7,160 nucleotides of DNA. It comes from Geofilum sp964396555. GTDB taxonomy: Bacteria > Bacteroidota > Bacteroidia > Bacteroidales > Marinilabiliaceae. The position numbers and the translations under genes were made by a program. Of this stretch, positions 1 through 6,471 are shown in pieces. Under the pieces are notes generated by a model. The model was not told where the DNA came from, ran no database searches, and worked only from the letters and a program-made list of their open reading frames with translations. Location: assembly GCA_964396555.1 (NCBI GenBank), contig CAYNFX010000094.1, positions 1 to 7,160 on the forward strand. Direction: 5' to 3'. Numbering within the stretch: position 1 is the stretch's first letter; each line of letters begins with the position of its first letter.

Positions 1-525
1 AAGGGCTTCGACGTGTTGATAAAGGCAGCAGCAAAGGGAGTAGCCGAGGGTCATAACTGGTATTTTTTTATAGCTGGCAAAGGCAAGAAAGAGAAGGAGT
101 TGAGGAGGCAGGTCAGAGCAGAAGGTCTTGACGACCGTTTCCACTTCATAGGTTTTGTTGACAAAGTGCTTCCCTATGTATTAGGAGCAGATGTCTTTGT
201 TATGCCTTCATTTTATGAGGGGATGCCCAATGCAGTTATGGAAGCCATGGGTGTTGGCAAATGTTGTGTTGCCACAGCAGTCAATGGTAGTACTGAACTT
301 ATAGAGGATGGTGTTGATGGCATACTTGTTGAGGCCCGAAATCCGGAGTCACTCTATGTAGGTCTGTTGAGAGCAGGTAGTGACCAGGCTTTTAGGGAGG
401 AGTTGGGTAGTGCTGCAAGAGAGAAAGTCAGAACCAACTATTCCGAGAAGGCAATGCTAGATAATCTAGAGGATTATCTGGTGGAGATTACCAAAGCATC
501 GGCACAAAGGATTAAGACAAGATAA
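1..525 (+). CDS. Glycosyltransferase family 4 (group 1), C-terminal part, truncated at the window edge
   Basis: This is the C-terminal (donor-binding) half of a GT-B fold glycosyltransferase, which would move a sugar from a nucleotide-sugar to a glycan acceptor on the cytoplasmic side of the membrane. The frame is open from base 1, and the codons before the GTG at 13 read K-G-F-D, the familiar 'KGFD-LI-A' stretch of this family, so the gene starts outside the window and that GTG is not the start. Counting 174 visible residues, there is a glycine-rich 'AGKGKKEKELR' segment near 25-35, 'FIGFVDKV' near 49-56, and the E-x7-E nucleotide-sugar motif (E73 and E81) within 'PSFYEGMPNAVMEAM'. 'STELIEDGVDGILV' follows near 97-110. 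The next gene starts 2 nt after the stop, so the two are co-transcribed and probably translationally coupled. Donor and acceptor cannot be told from the sequence. Confidence 0.93.
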   Translation, partial: KGFDVLIKAAAKGVAEGHNWYFFIAGKGKKEKELRRQVRAEGLDDRFHFIGFVDKVLPYVLGADVFVMPSFYEGMPNAVMEAMGVGKCCVATAVNGSTELIEDGVDGILVEARNPESLYVGLLRAGSDQAFREELGSAAREKVRTNYSEKAMLDNLEDYLVEITKASAQRIKTR

Positions 526-527
526 TT

Positions 528-1493
528 ATGAAAATACTAGTTACCGGTGCAGCAGGATTTATAGGTTTTCATCTGAGCAGGCAATTGCTTGGTAAAGGTC
601 ATGAAGTTACCGGAGTTGATTCAATTAGCGGATATTATTCGACAAGATTGAAACAGGATCGTGTTGAGTTGCTAAGTCCGTACAGGATGTTTAGCTTTTC
701 AGAGATGGATGTCTGTAACCGTTCAGACATTGAATCCTTGTTTGCTTCCGGGAATTTCGATATGGTAATACATCTGGCAGCACAGCCGGGTGTAAGGTAT
801 AGTATTGACGCACCCCACAAGTACATAGAGAGTAATATAGTTGGGTTCCTGAATGTGCTTGAGGCCAGTCGTCAGAACAGGGTCAGCCACTTCCTGTATG
901 CTTCTTCAAGTTCGGTTTACGGCAATCGTGTTGGTGGTTCATTTTCTGAAGCTGGGGATACAGACCATCCAGAGTCCTTATATGCAGCTACCAAGAAGAG
1001 CAATGAACTGATTGCCTATAGTTATACACGCCAGTTTGGTATTCAGGCAATCGGTTTACGCTTTTTTTCAGTTTATGGACCCTGGGGTCGACCCGACATG
1101 GCCTACTTTTCGTTTACCAAGAAAATACTAAGAGGAGAGCTTATTCCAGTTTTCAACAACGGCGAGATGGTACGTGACTTCACTTACATTGACGATATAT
1201 GTAATGGTGTTGTAAGTCTGGTTGAGACGGTCGATAAGCTCCCACAATACAAGGTTTACAATCTTGGCAACAACAAACCTCTTAAGATATCGCAGCTGAT
1301 TGAAGCTATTGAAGAAGCTCTGGGCAGGAAGGCTTTGATAGATCTAAAACCCATGCAGTCAGGGGATGTAGTGTTCACCTGCGCTGATATTGCAGAATCT
1401 TTCAAGGACTTTGGTTATAAGCCGGTTACAGGCATTAAAGAGGGTGTTGGCAAGTTTGTTGACTGGTACAGATCTTACTATCAGATCAGATAG
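528..1493 (+). CDS. NAD-dependent sugar-nucleotide epimerase, probable UDP-glucuronate 4-epimerase
   Basis: This is an extended short-chain dehydrogenase/reductase of 321 residues, cytoplasmic, probably interconverting UDP-glucuronate and UDP-galacturonate for polysaccharide synthesis. The Rossmann NAD-binding motif GAAGFIG is at residues 7-13, with D31 at the end of the second strand to hold the NAD ribose. The catalytic set is visible as S126-S129 and Y152-x3-K156. Segments favouring the UDP-glucuronate epimerase group over plain GalE are 'HLAAQPGVRYSI' (82-93), 'RFFSVYGPWGRPDMA' (178-192), 'NGEMVRDFTYIDD' (211-223) and the late 'MQSGDVVFTCADI' (276-288). The protein is slightly shorter than the usual 335-350 residues. 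The ATG at 528 is the only start that preserves the Rossmann motif; no strong Shine-Dalgarno sequence precedes it. It follows the glycosyltransferase by 2 nt and is the last gene of that operon. A different UDP-sugar substrate remains possible. Confidence 0.88.
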   Translation: MKILVTGAAGFIGFHLSRQLLGKGHEVTGVDSISGYYSTRLKQDRVELLSPYRMFSFSEMDVCNRSDIESLFASGNFDMVIHLAAQPGVRYSIDAPHKYIESNIVGFLNVLEASRQNRVSHFLYASSSSVYGNRVGGSFSEAGDTDHPESLYAATKKSNELIAYSYTRQFGIQAIGLRFFSVYGPWGRPDMAYFSFTKKILRGELIPVFNNGEMVRDFTYIDDICNGVVSLVETVDKLPQYKVYNLGNNKPLKISQLIEAIEEALGRKALIDLKPMQSGDVVFTCADIAESFKDFGYKPVTGIKEGVGKFVDWYRSYYQIR

Positions 1494-1574
1494 GGGTAAC
1501 CCAGATTGAATATTGTGCTATGGGTTGGAAATTATAAGCCCCAGCAATAAATACCAATTCTTTGTAATTATATA

Positions 1575-1608
1575 AAAAGGGACTGCCTGTAGGCAGCCCT
1601 TTTGTTTT
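1575..1608. terminator. Bidirectional intrinsic terminator between convergent genes
   Basis: A hairpin is formed by AAAAGGG (1575-1581) with CCCTTTT (1597-1603) and CTGCC (1583-1587) with GGCAG (1592-1596). It has a TGTA loop and one bulged A at 1582. A T-rich run (1600-1608, broken by one G) follows on the plus strand, and the A run at 1574-1578 gives a U run on the minus strand. It lies about 80 nt after the epimerase stop and about 40 nt beyond the stop of the facing chemoreceptor gene, so it can serve both. Confidence 0.85.
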
Positions 1609-1644
1609 ATGGGACTCAGATTCCTGATATACCTGGTCGATTGG

Positions 1645-4600
1645 TTACTCATGTGTTGTATCTACCGACAGTGAGCGTATTGCGGAATCAAGGTTTTCAG
1701 CAAGTTCAGATGTATTTGCAATATAGTTGGACATTTGAGCTATGGCCAGACTAACATTATTTGCTTCTAAGGTTTGAACCTGAATTGACTGGTTCACATT
1801 AGCAATTACTGATACCATCTGAGTCATTACACTATTAAGTCTGTTAATCTTCTCATTAGCATTCTCCGACAGTTTTTGACCCTCTTCTGAGAGCTTAAGT
1901 ATGTGCTTGGCTATCTCGGAAGACTGGTCGGCTAATTTCTTGACCTCGTTTGCAACAACTGCAAAGCTGCGTCCATGTTCCCCTGCCCTTGCAGCTTCAA
2001 TAGCAGCATTGATTGAAAGCAGGTTGGTAGTCCTTGCAAAACCTGATACGAAACGAATGCTTTCAGAAATTTGATTTATTGAGTTTAGGGTTTCAGAGAC
2101 GATTTTCACACTTGAGATAGTTTCCTGTTCTACGTCCTTAACCTTCTGCATCATTTCAAACATACTACTGGCATTCTCGTTCATTTCGCTAGTGATCTCC
2201 TCCATTGAAGCCGAAATTTCCTCTGCTGATGATGCCTGACTGTTACTCGCATCCAGCAATTCTTCGGAGGCTTTACCCAGTTGTTGTTTAACATCATCAA
2301 TAATAACGGCAAGCTTAGCCTGTGCTTCTTTAAGTTTTTCGTTTTGAACATTGACCTTTTGAGTGGCTTCTCTAACACGTTCTTCAAGGATTCTCTGGTT
2401 TTCCTTCAGACGTTCAGTCTTATAGGTTATATAGCGGTAAACGACAGCACCAATAACAAGAAGAAGCAGTATCCTGAACCACCAGGTACGCCACCAGGGT
2501 GGACGAACCTCTATTATCAGGTTAATACCCTCATCGTTCCACACTCCGTCGTTGTTAGTTGCCTTTACTCTGAAAGTATAGGTTCCAGGATCCAGGTTTG
2601 TATATGTTGCCTGACGGTTGGATGTGTAGTTCCAATCGTCCTCGAAATTTTCAAGATAATAGGCATATTGGTTACTGGAGGGCTTTGCATAGTGAAGTGC
2701 TGCAAAGTGAATGGTAACCATATTGTTTTTGTGGGAAATCGAGATCCTGTCTGTTGAGTGTATCGGGTTAGACAGGATAAGATCTCCGTTAATCTTCTGA
2801 CCGGGCTTTACTTCCTTATTGAAGATATCAAGTCGTGTAATCACAACCTTCGGAAGGAAGGGATTGGGCTTGATGTCTTCTGGATAGAATGCATTGAGTC
2901 CATTGGTTCCACCAAAGAAGACCTTTCCTTCTGAGTTGATGAAATAGGCGTTTTCTCTGAACTCATTGCTTTGCAGACCATCGCTTTCGGTAAAGTTGTT
3001 GTAAGTCCCCCTGGTGACATCAAAGCAGCATAAGCCGTTTGTTGAGCTTAGCCACAGATTACCTGACTTATCTCTAACAATACCCAGAACTCCATCTGCA
3101 GGCAGTCCGTCCTCCTTAAAGAATTTCTCGAACTCCAGTTTTGTCTTGTCAGTTATCCTTTCGATGACAGCTGCATTGTAGTTCCATTTGTTCAGACCTC
3201 TACCTGTACCCAACCACATATTTCCGTCCGGATCGCAATAGATTGAGTTTATAGTATTGTTGCTAACAGAGCTTGGATCTTCTTTTATCTGGTTGAAGAT
3301 GAAAAAACGTGGGTTTTTCTTGTTTACATCTTCCCTTGGGATAATACTTAATCCATTTGAGTGACCGCCGATCCAGAGGTTTCCATATGAATCCTCACCC
3401 ATAGACCATACTATGTTATCACCCAGGCTATTTGGATTTGAACCATCAGTTACATAATAGTCAAAAGAATCGCTTTCATCGTTAAATCTCCATAGACCGG
3501 AGCCCCAGGTACCACCCCAGAGTGTTCCGCGGCTGTCTTCATACAAGGAGAAGGTCCATCCTTGCATATCGTAGCGCTTGACATCCGGCTTGAGGCCTGA
3601 ACCTGCTGGTTCAGGCTTTATTCTGATCATATACCCCTGAGTTCCGACCCACACTTCTCCGTTTTTTCTTTGAACAAGAGAAAGGCAGCTATTATTTATA
3701 ATATTGATTTCTTTGGGATTATCAAGGTAGTGGTAGACTTTGTATTTGCCATTTCTGTCAAATACCAGCCTGTCAAGAGCCTGACCGTCTCTGGTGCTGA
3801 CCCAAAGCTCATCAGCTCTGATGCCAGTGATGCCTGAAATTGCGTTGCCACTCAATGTGTTTTTATTCCCGGGGATATAGACCAAGTGACCGAAATCCTT
3901 TCTGTAGAGGTCAGCTTTGGATACTCCCTGGCTGAAGGTCCCAGCCCAAAGGACACCTGTCCTGTCTATGAAAACCGAATAGATATTGGCATCACCAAGG
4001 GCTCCCGGGTCAAATTTGTCGGGAAGGAAGTTGCGGACTTCTCCGGTTTTGGGATCATACTTGAACAAGCCCCGAGTTTCAGTTCCTACCCAGATATTTT
4101 CAAATTCATCAATTGTAATATAGCTTCTGTTATTGGGGGTAGGGTTGATTCCCGGATTATCTGCCAAAACATATGAAGAAGTTCTCTTATTCCAGATAAG
4201 TTTATAGACACCTCTGGTAAATGTACCTACATATATATCCCCTTTTCTGTCTTCAGCCACAGATATTGCTCTGGTTGCAGGTACAGCGATATCCTCCCTG
4301 AATTTTTTAGTATCACGGTCAAAATAAGTCAGGTGACTACCGAGAAGAATGAAATTGCCTTTGGAGTCTTCAAGCATCCGGGTGAATGTATCTCCATTTG
4401 GGTTTGGATATTGTTCGAAGCGGACCTTAGATTTGTCTTCATCTCTGATAAGGCGATTAAGAGCTCCCTGAGTACATACCCAAATGTCACCCCGGCTGTC
4501 TTCAATTATATGATGAACAGTTCTTGAATAGATGCTGTTGGGGTCGGCAGGGTCATGCCTTATCCTTAAAAAAGAGTCTGTTTCAGGATCATAGCGTTCC

Positions 4601-4938
4601 ATGCCGTCTCCGTTATTGACTACCCAGATATACCCTTCGCTGTCCTCAAACAGTAATTCATTGTTGTTGTTGCCTATGCTATTTTCATTGTTTTCATCGT
4701 ACTGAAAAACAGTAAATGAATACCCGTCGAATTTGTTTACTCCTCCATAGGTAGCAAACCACATGAATCCGTTTCTATCCTGAAGGATTGACGTTACCGT
4801 TGATTGGGACAAGCCATCTCTGATTGTAAGTTTGTCAAAAACTATATCTTCAGTCTGTCCAAAGACAGGTAAGACTGATGCTAGCATAACAGCAAGGAAG
4901 AAAACAACTCTCATTAGACGATTAGTATTACTCTTCAT
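1645..4938 (-). CDS. Chimeric sensor: two-component-type propeller + Y_Y_Y periplasmic domains fused to an MCP (chemoreceptor) signalling domain
   Basis: This is a membrane receptor of about 1,097 residues, numbered from the ATG at 4938. An in-frame TTG two codons upstream is a less likely start. A signal peptide (1-28) ends near 'VFGQ'. Fourteen Reg_prop blades of the form 'D-x-x-G-x-[IL]-W-x-G-T' begin near residues 54, 99, 147, 191, 230, 277, 325, 374, 424, 468, 516, 569, 623 and 668, matching the two seven-bladed propellers known in Bacteroidota hybrid two-component sensors. A Y_Y_Y domain (about 733-810), one transmembrane helix (about 819-836) and a coiled coil (about 840-880) follow. 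The C-terminus is an MCP hairpin: likely methylation pairs E906/E907 and E913/E914, then the tip with N977, E981, R984 and E987, spaced like E. coli Tsr N381, E385, R388 and E391. No HAMP, histidine kinase, receiver or C-terminal NWETF-like tail is seen. It probably binds a periplasmic ligand, perhaps a glycan, and signals to CheA/CheW. Confidence 0.93.
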   Translation of the reverse strand: MKSNTNRLMRVVFFLAVMLASVLPVFGQTEDIVFDKLTIRDGLSQSTVTSILQDRNGFMWFATYGGVNKFDGYSFTVFQYDENNENSIGNNNNELLFEDSEGYIWVVNNGDGMERYDPETDSFLRIRHDPADPNSIYSRTVHHIIEDSRGDIWVCTQGALNRLIRDEDKSKVRFEQYPNPNGDTFTRMLEDSKGNFILLGSHLTYFDRDTKKFREDIAVPATRAISVAEDRKGDIYVGTFTRGVYKLIWNKRTSSYVLADNPGINPTPNNRSYITIDEFENIWVGTETRGLFKYDPKTGEVRNFLPDKFDPGALGDANIYSVFIDRTGVLWAGTFSQGVSKADLYRKDFGHLVYIPGNKNTLSGNAISGITGIRADELWVSTRDGQALDRLVFDRNGKYKVYHYLDNPKEINIINNSCLSLVQRKNGEVWVGTQGYMIRIKPEPAGSGLKPDVKRYDMQGWTFSLYEDSRGTLWGGTWGSGLWRFNDESDSFDYYVTDGSNPNSLGDNIVWSMGEDSYGNLWIGGHSNGLSIIPREDVNKKNPRFFIFNQIKEDPSSVSNNTINSIYCDPDGNMWLGTGRGLNKWNYNAAVIERITDKTKLEFEKFFKEDGLPADGVLGIVRDKSGNLWLSSTNGLCCFDVTRGTYNNFTESDGLQSNEFRENAYFINSEGKVFFGGTNGLNAFYPEDIKPNPFLPKVVITRLDIFNKEVKPGQKINGDLILSNPIHSTDRISISHKNNMVTIHFAALHYAKPSSNQYAYYLENFEDDWNYTSNRQATYTNLDPGTYTFRVKATNNDGVWNDEGINLIIEVRPPWWRTWWFRILLLLVIGAVVYRYITYKTERLKENQRILEERVREATQKVNVQNEKLKEAQAKLAVIIDDVKQQLGKASEELLDASNSQASSAEEISASMEEITSEMNENASSMFEMMQKVKDVEQETISSVKIVSETLNSINQISESIRFVSGFARTTNLLSINAAIEAARAGEHGRSFAVVANEVKKLADQSSEIAKHILKLSEEGQKLSENANEKINRLNSVMTQMVSVIANVNQSIQVQTLEANNVSLAIAQMSNYIANTSELAENLDSAIRSLSVDTTHE

Positions 4939-5054
4939 ATCCAAATGCTGATTATGGTGGTTTAGTGTTTTGTGTTTGTTTTAACGAAAATTAGCAATAT
5001 AGGTTTCGAAAAAACGTTATTATCAATACTTTACATAATTGCACAAGTTGATAG

Positions 5055-5079
5055 TAAACAAAATTTAAGATTTTGTTTA
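5055..5079. repeat. Perfect 10-bp inverted repeat with 5-nt loop in the intergenic region
   Basis: TAAACAAAAT (5055-5064) and ATTTTGTTTA (5070-5079) are exact reverse complements separated by TTAAG. The repeat sits in the 168-bp gap between the reductase-like gene, whose stop is 28 nt away, and the start of the chemoreceptor gene, about 117 nt away. It is almost pure A+T and no T tract follows on the minus strand, so it is a poor intrinsic terminator. An operator for the chemoreceptor gene or a weak 3' hairpin are the alternatives. The rest of this gap holds no exact TAnnTTTG -7 element on the minus strand. Confidence 0.6.
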
Positions 5080-5106
5080 GAGGAGATTTTTGAAGAAGTA
5101 CTAATA

Positions 5107-5814
5107 TCAGGATAGCTTTTGCTTCATGTATTTAATGCTCCATGGGCATAGAACCATACATAGAAGACATGTTGTGCATGCCTGGGTATTGATTATTTCA
5201 TCTCTGTCCCTATCTGGTAGCCAGGTGTTACCACGAAGTGCACCGGTCTTGCAGGCATCTATACAAATCGTACAGGAGCCACAACTTGCTGATTCAGGTA
5301 GCGAAAGCAGCATGTTGGTATCCAGCGGAGCATCTGTTAATACGCTGCACATACTTAGGGCACATCCGTAACGGTCATTTATCAAAAGATTATTTTTACC
5401 TATTCTTCCAAGTCCTGCTATCCTTGCTATAGTCTTGTGGGGGAGTGGACTCCTTTTACTTTCAATGTTGTATAGTCCTGTATTTGTCAGATTTTTCTCA
5501 GATTGTGAGAATGCTCTCCATCCTTGCGCATTTAAGTCTGCAGCAAGAAGATCTGCCATAGCATCAGTTTTTTCTTCTGTCAGATGAAACTCATCGGAAT
5601 CAATAGTCTTGTTTCTTTTGATTATATCAACGTAATCGGGAGTATTGATTACTTTTTTCAGATAATCTGGAGTAAGTGGAATCCCGAATAGGATAGCGCG
5701 TGGAAAGCCCAATGTCATTGCTTCCGGTAAAGAAGATAGGTCTACAAAGCAGACAAAGGTTGCACCTTGAGAAGCAAGACTTTCTTTTATTTTGGATTCA
5801 AGATTAAGGGGCAT
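5107..5814 (-). CDS. Short epoxyqueuosine reductase (QueG)-like protein with two 4Fe-4S clusters
   Basis: This is a cytoplasmic iron-sulfur protein of 235 residues related to epoxyqueuosine reductase, the cobalamin-dependent enzyme of queuosine tRNA modification. The QueG-like core is visible as 'ARIAGLGRIGKNNLLI' (130-145), followed by 'SVLTDAPLD' (157-165). Two ferredoxin-type motifs follow: C178-x2-C181-x2-C184-x3-C188 and C213-x2-C216-x2-C219-x3-C223-P, enough for two 4Fe-4S clusters. The protein ends about 12 residues after the last cysteine. True QueG proteins have roughly 310-390 residues, often with C-terminal HEAT-like repeats that are absent here, and the N-terminal region is also short and divergent. 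I therefore place it among QueG-like double-cluster proteins of unknown substrate, not as queG. The ATG at 5814 is preceded about 10 nt upstream by AAAGAG, a weak ribosome binding site. Neighbouring genes give no functional hint. Confidence 0.85.
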   Translation of the reverse strand: MPLNLESKIKESLASQGATFVCFVDLSSLPEAMTLGFPRAILFGIPLTPDYLKKVINTPDYVDIIKRNKTIDSDEFHLTEEKTDAMADLLAADLNAQGWRAFSQSEKNLTNTGLYNIESKRSPLPHKTIARIAGLGRIGKNNLLINDRYGCALSMCSVLTDAPLDTNMLLSLPESASCGSCTICIDACKTGALRGNTWLPDRDRDEIINTQACTTCLLCMVLCPWSIKYMKQKLS

Positions 5815-5818
5815 TTTG

Positions 5819-5856
5819 TGTCGCTCTTTTTGATAACATAATAAGCTGTAGCGACA
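5819..5856 (-). promoter_or_regulatory. 7-bp stem-loop in the leader of the QueG-like gene
   Basis: On the coding strand TGTCGCT (5856-5850) pairs exactly with AGCGACA (5825-5819), enclosing a 24-nt AT-rich loop. The stem ends four bases before the ATG, and the candidate ribosome binding bases AAAGAG overlap its 3' arm, so folding could limit translation initiation. It might equally be a DNA operator next to the candidate promoter. The loop is long and the stem short, so this is tentative. Confidence 0.3.
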
Positions 5857-5887
5857 AAGATATTCAAATAAAGGGGAGAATAAACAA
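5855..5887 (-). promoter_or_regulatory. Candidate Bacteroidota-type promoter for the QueG-like gene
   Basis: The minus strand carries TATCTTTG (5862-5855), an exact match to the TAnnTTTG -7 element described for Bacteroides. A TTG (5887-5885), part of TTTGTTG, lies 22 nt upstream as a possible -33 element; the usual spacing is about 19-21. Transcription would begin near 5848 and give a leader of about 35 nt. The match is short and the spacing slightly long. Confidence 0.35.
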
Positions 5888-5891
5888 CAAA

Positions 5892-6344
5892 CTATTCAGA
5901 AGCGCTCTCGCCAATTAAGTCGTTTGTTTTGGTAAGTTCATTATTGTCTTTTTTTTTTATGTTAGGTGCGTCAATCATAATCCATTCAACAGCTGCCTCT
6001 ACAGTAGTGAAGGGTCTGGAGACATAACCCTCATCAAGCATTTCAACAAGTACGGGTATAACAATATCCTTAGAATTATCGGTAATGATTGCAATTTTGA
6101 AGCCTCCGAAGACATCGATATGATTCTTGTAAAAATCTGCTATTTCATGGTGTCTTCCGAGTGGAATATCAAAATGGGCCTCTCTGTAGTCAAGTACAAA
6201 ACCGCGTGTTTCCGGAGGTATAACACCTTCACGTATCGCATATTCCCATGAGGAATTAATGTCATCTATCGTGATGGCCCCATAGTATGTTTTATATAAG
6301 ATACCAGTTTCCACATCAAAGTGGTATGTAAATTTTTGTTCCAT
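5892..6344 (-). CDS. SpoIIAA/STAS-like small protein of unknown function
   Basis: This is a soluble protein of 150 residues with no signal peptide or membrane segment. Its layout is that of the widespread SpoIIAA-like (STAS/Sec14-like fold) bacterial proteins: an opening beta pair 'YHFDVETGILYKTYYGAITIDD' (7-28, containing the G-x-I-T-x-D-D turn), a helix, 'GFVLDYREAHFDI' (48-60) with the L-D-x-R-x-A segment, a second alpha/beta unit with 'KIAIITDN' (83-90), and a closing 'FTTVEAAVEWI' helix (112-122). The last 25 or so residues are polar and look disordered. The family call rests on pattern memory and the function is unknown. Such proteins can be regulatory or lipid-binding, but nothing here shows which. 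The ATG at 6344 has AGG directly against it, too close for a normal ribosome binding site. The polar tail is encoded across a run of ten A residues (5958-5949 on the coding strand). Confidence 0.7.
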   Translation of the reverse strand: MEQKFTYHFDVETGILYKTYYGAITIDDINSSWEYAIREGVIPPETRGFVLDYREAHFDIPLGRHHEIADFYKNHIDVFGGFKIAIITDNSKDIVIPVLVEMLDEGYVSRPFTTVEAAVEWIMIDAPNIKKKDNNELTKTNDLIGESASE

Positions 6345-6471
6345 CCTGAATCAAACAAAATAGACCTCAACACTAAGATTATAAATATACTGATTGGTTT
6401 AATCCCTGAGCACAATTTTACATAAGGTTAATATTTTTTTTGATAAACAGCAAGGATTTTTGTAAGGCAGC

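Noticed and set aside
13..525. Treating the GTG at 13 as the glycosyltransferase start
   Set aside because: The four codons upstream (K-G-F-D) continue the family consensus to the window edge, so the gene is truncated by the window and does not begin at 13.
2281..2757. A 158-codon open frame on the plus strand
   Set aside because: It lies fully antisense to the transmembrane, coiled-coil and Y_Y_Y coding part of the receptor. Its translation is rich in hydrophobic and cysteine residues with no recognisable domain, as expected for a shadow frame.
3886..4176. A 96-codon open frame on the plus strand
   Set aside because: It is antisense to propeller blades whose coding frame is unmistakable. 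It has no motif and no ribosome binding context.
1645..4938. Annotating the large protein as a hybrid two-component histidine kinase from its N-terminal repeats
   Set aside because: There is no HisKA H-box, HATPase N/G boxes, receiver domain or AraC-type helix-turn-helix. The C-terminus is clearly an MCP hairpin with the EAARAGE tip.
4939..4944. TTG at 4944 as the start of the receptor gene
   Set aside because: The ATG two codons later at 4938 gives a normal signal peptide, and neither site has a convincing ribosome binding site. ATG is the simpler choice.
4985..5008. Small inverted repeat CGAAA...TTTCG upstream of the receptor gene
   Set aside because: It has only five pairs with a 14-nt loop in AT-rich sequence, which is expected by chance.
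6345..6471. A promoter for the SpoIIAA-like gene at TATTTTG (6357-6351)
   Set aside because: It is one base short of the TAnnTTTG pattern and would place the transcript start almost on the start codon. No other convincing element, hairpin or RNA gene was seen in this gap.
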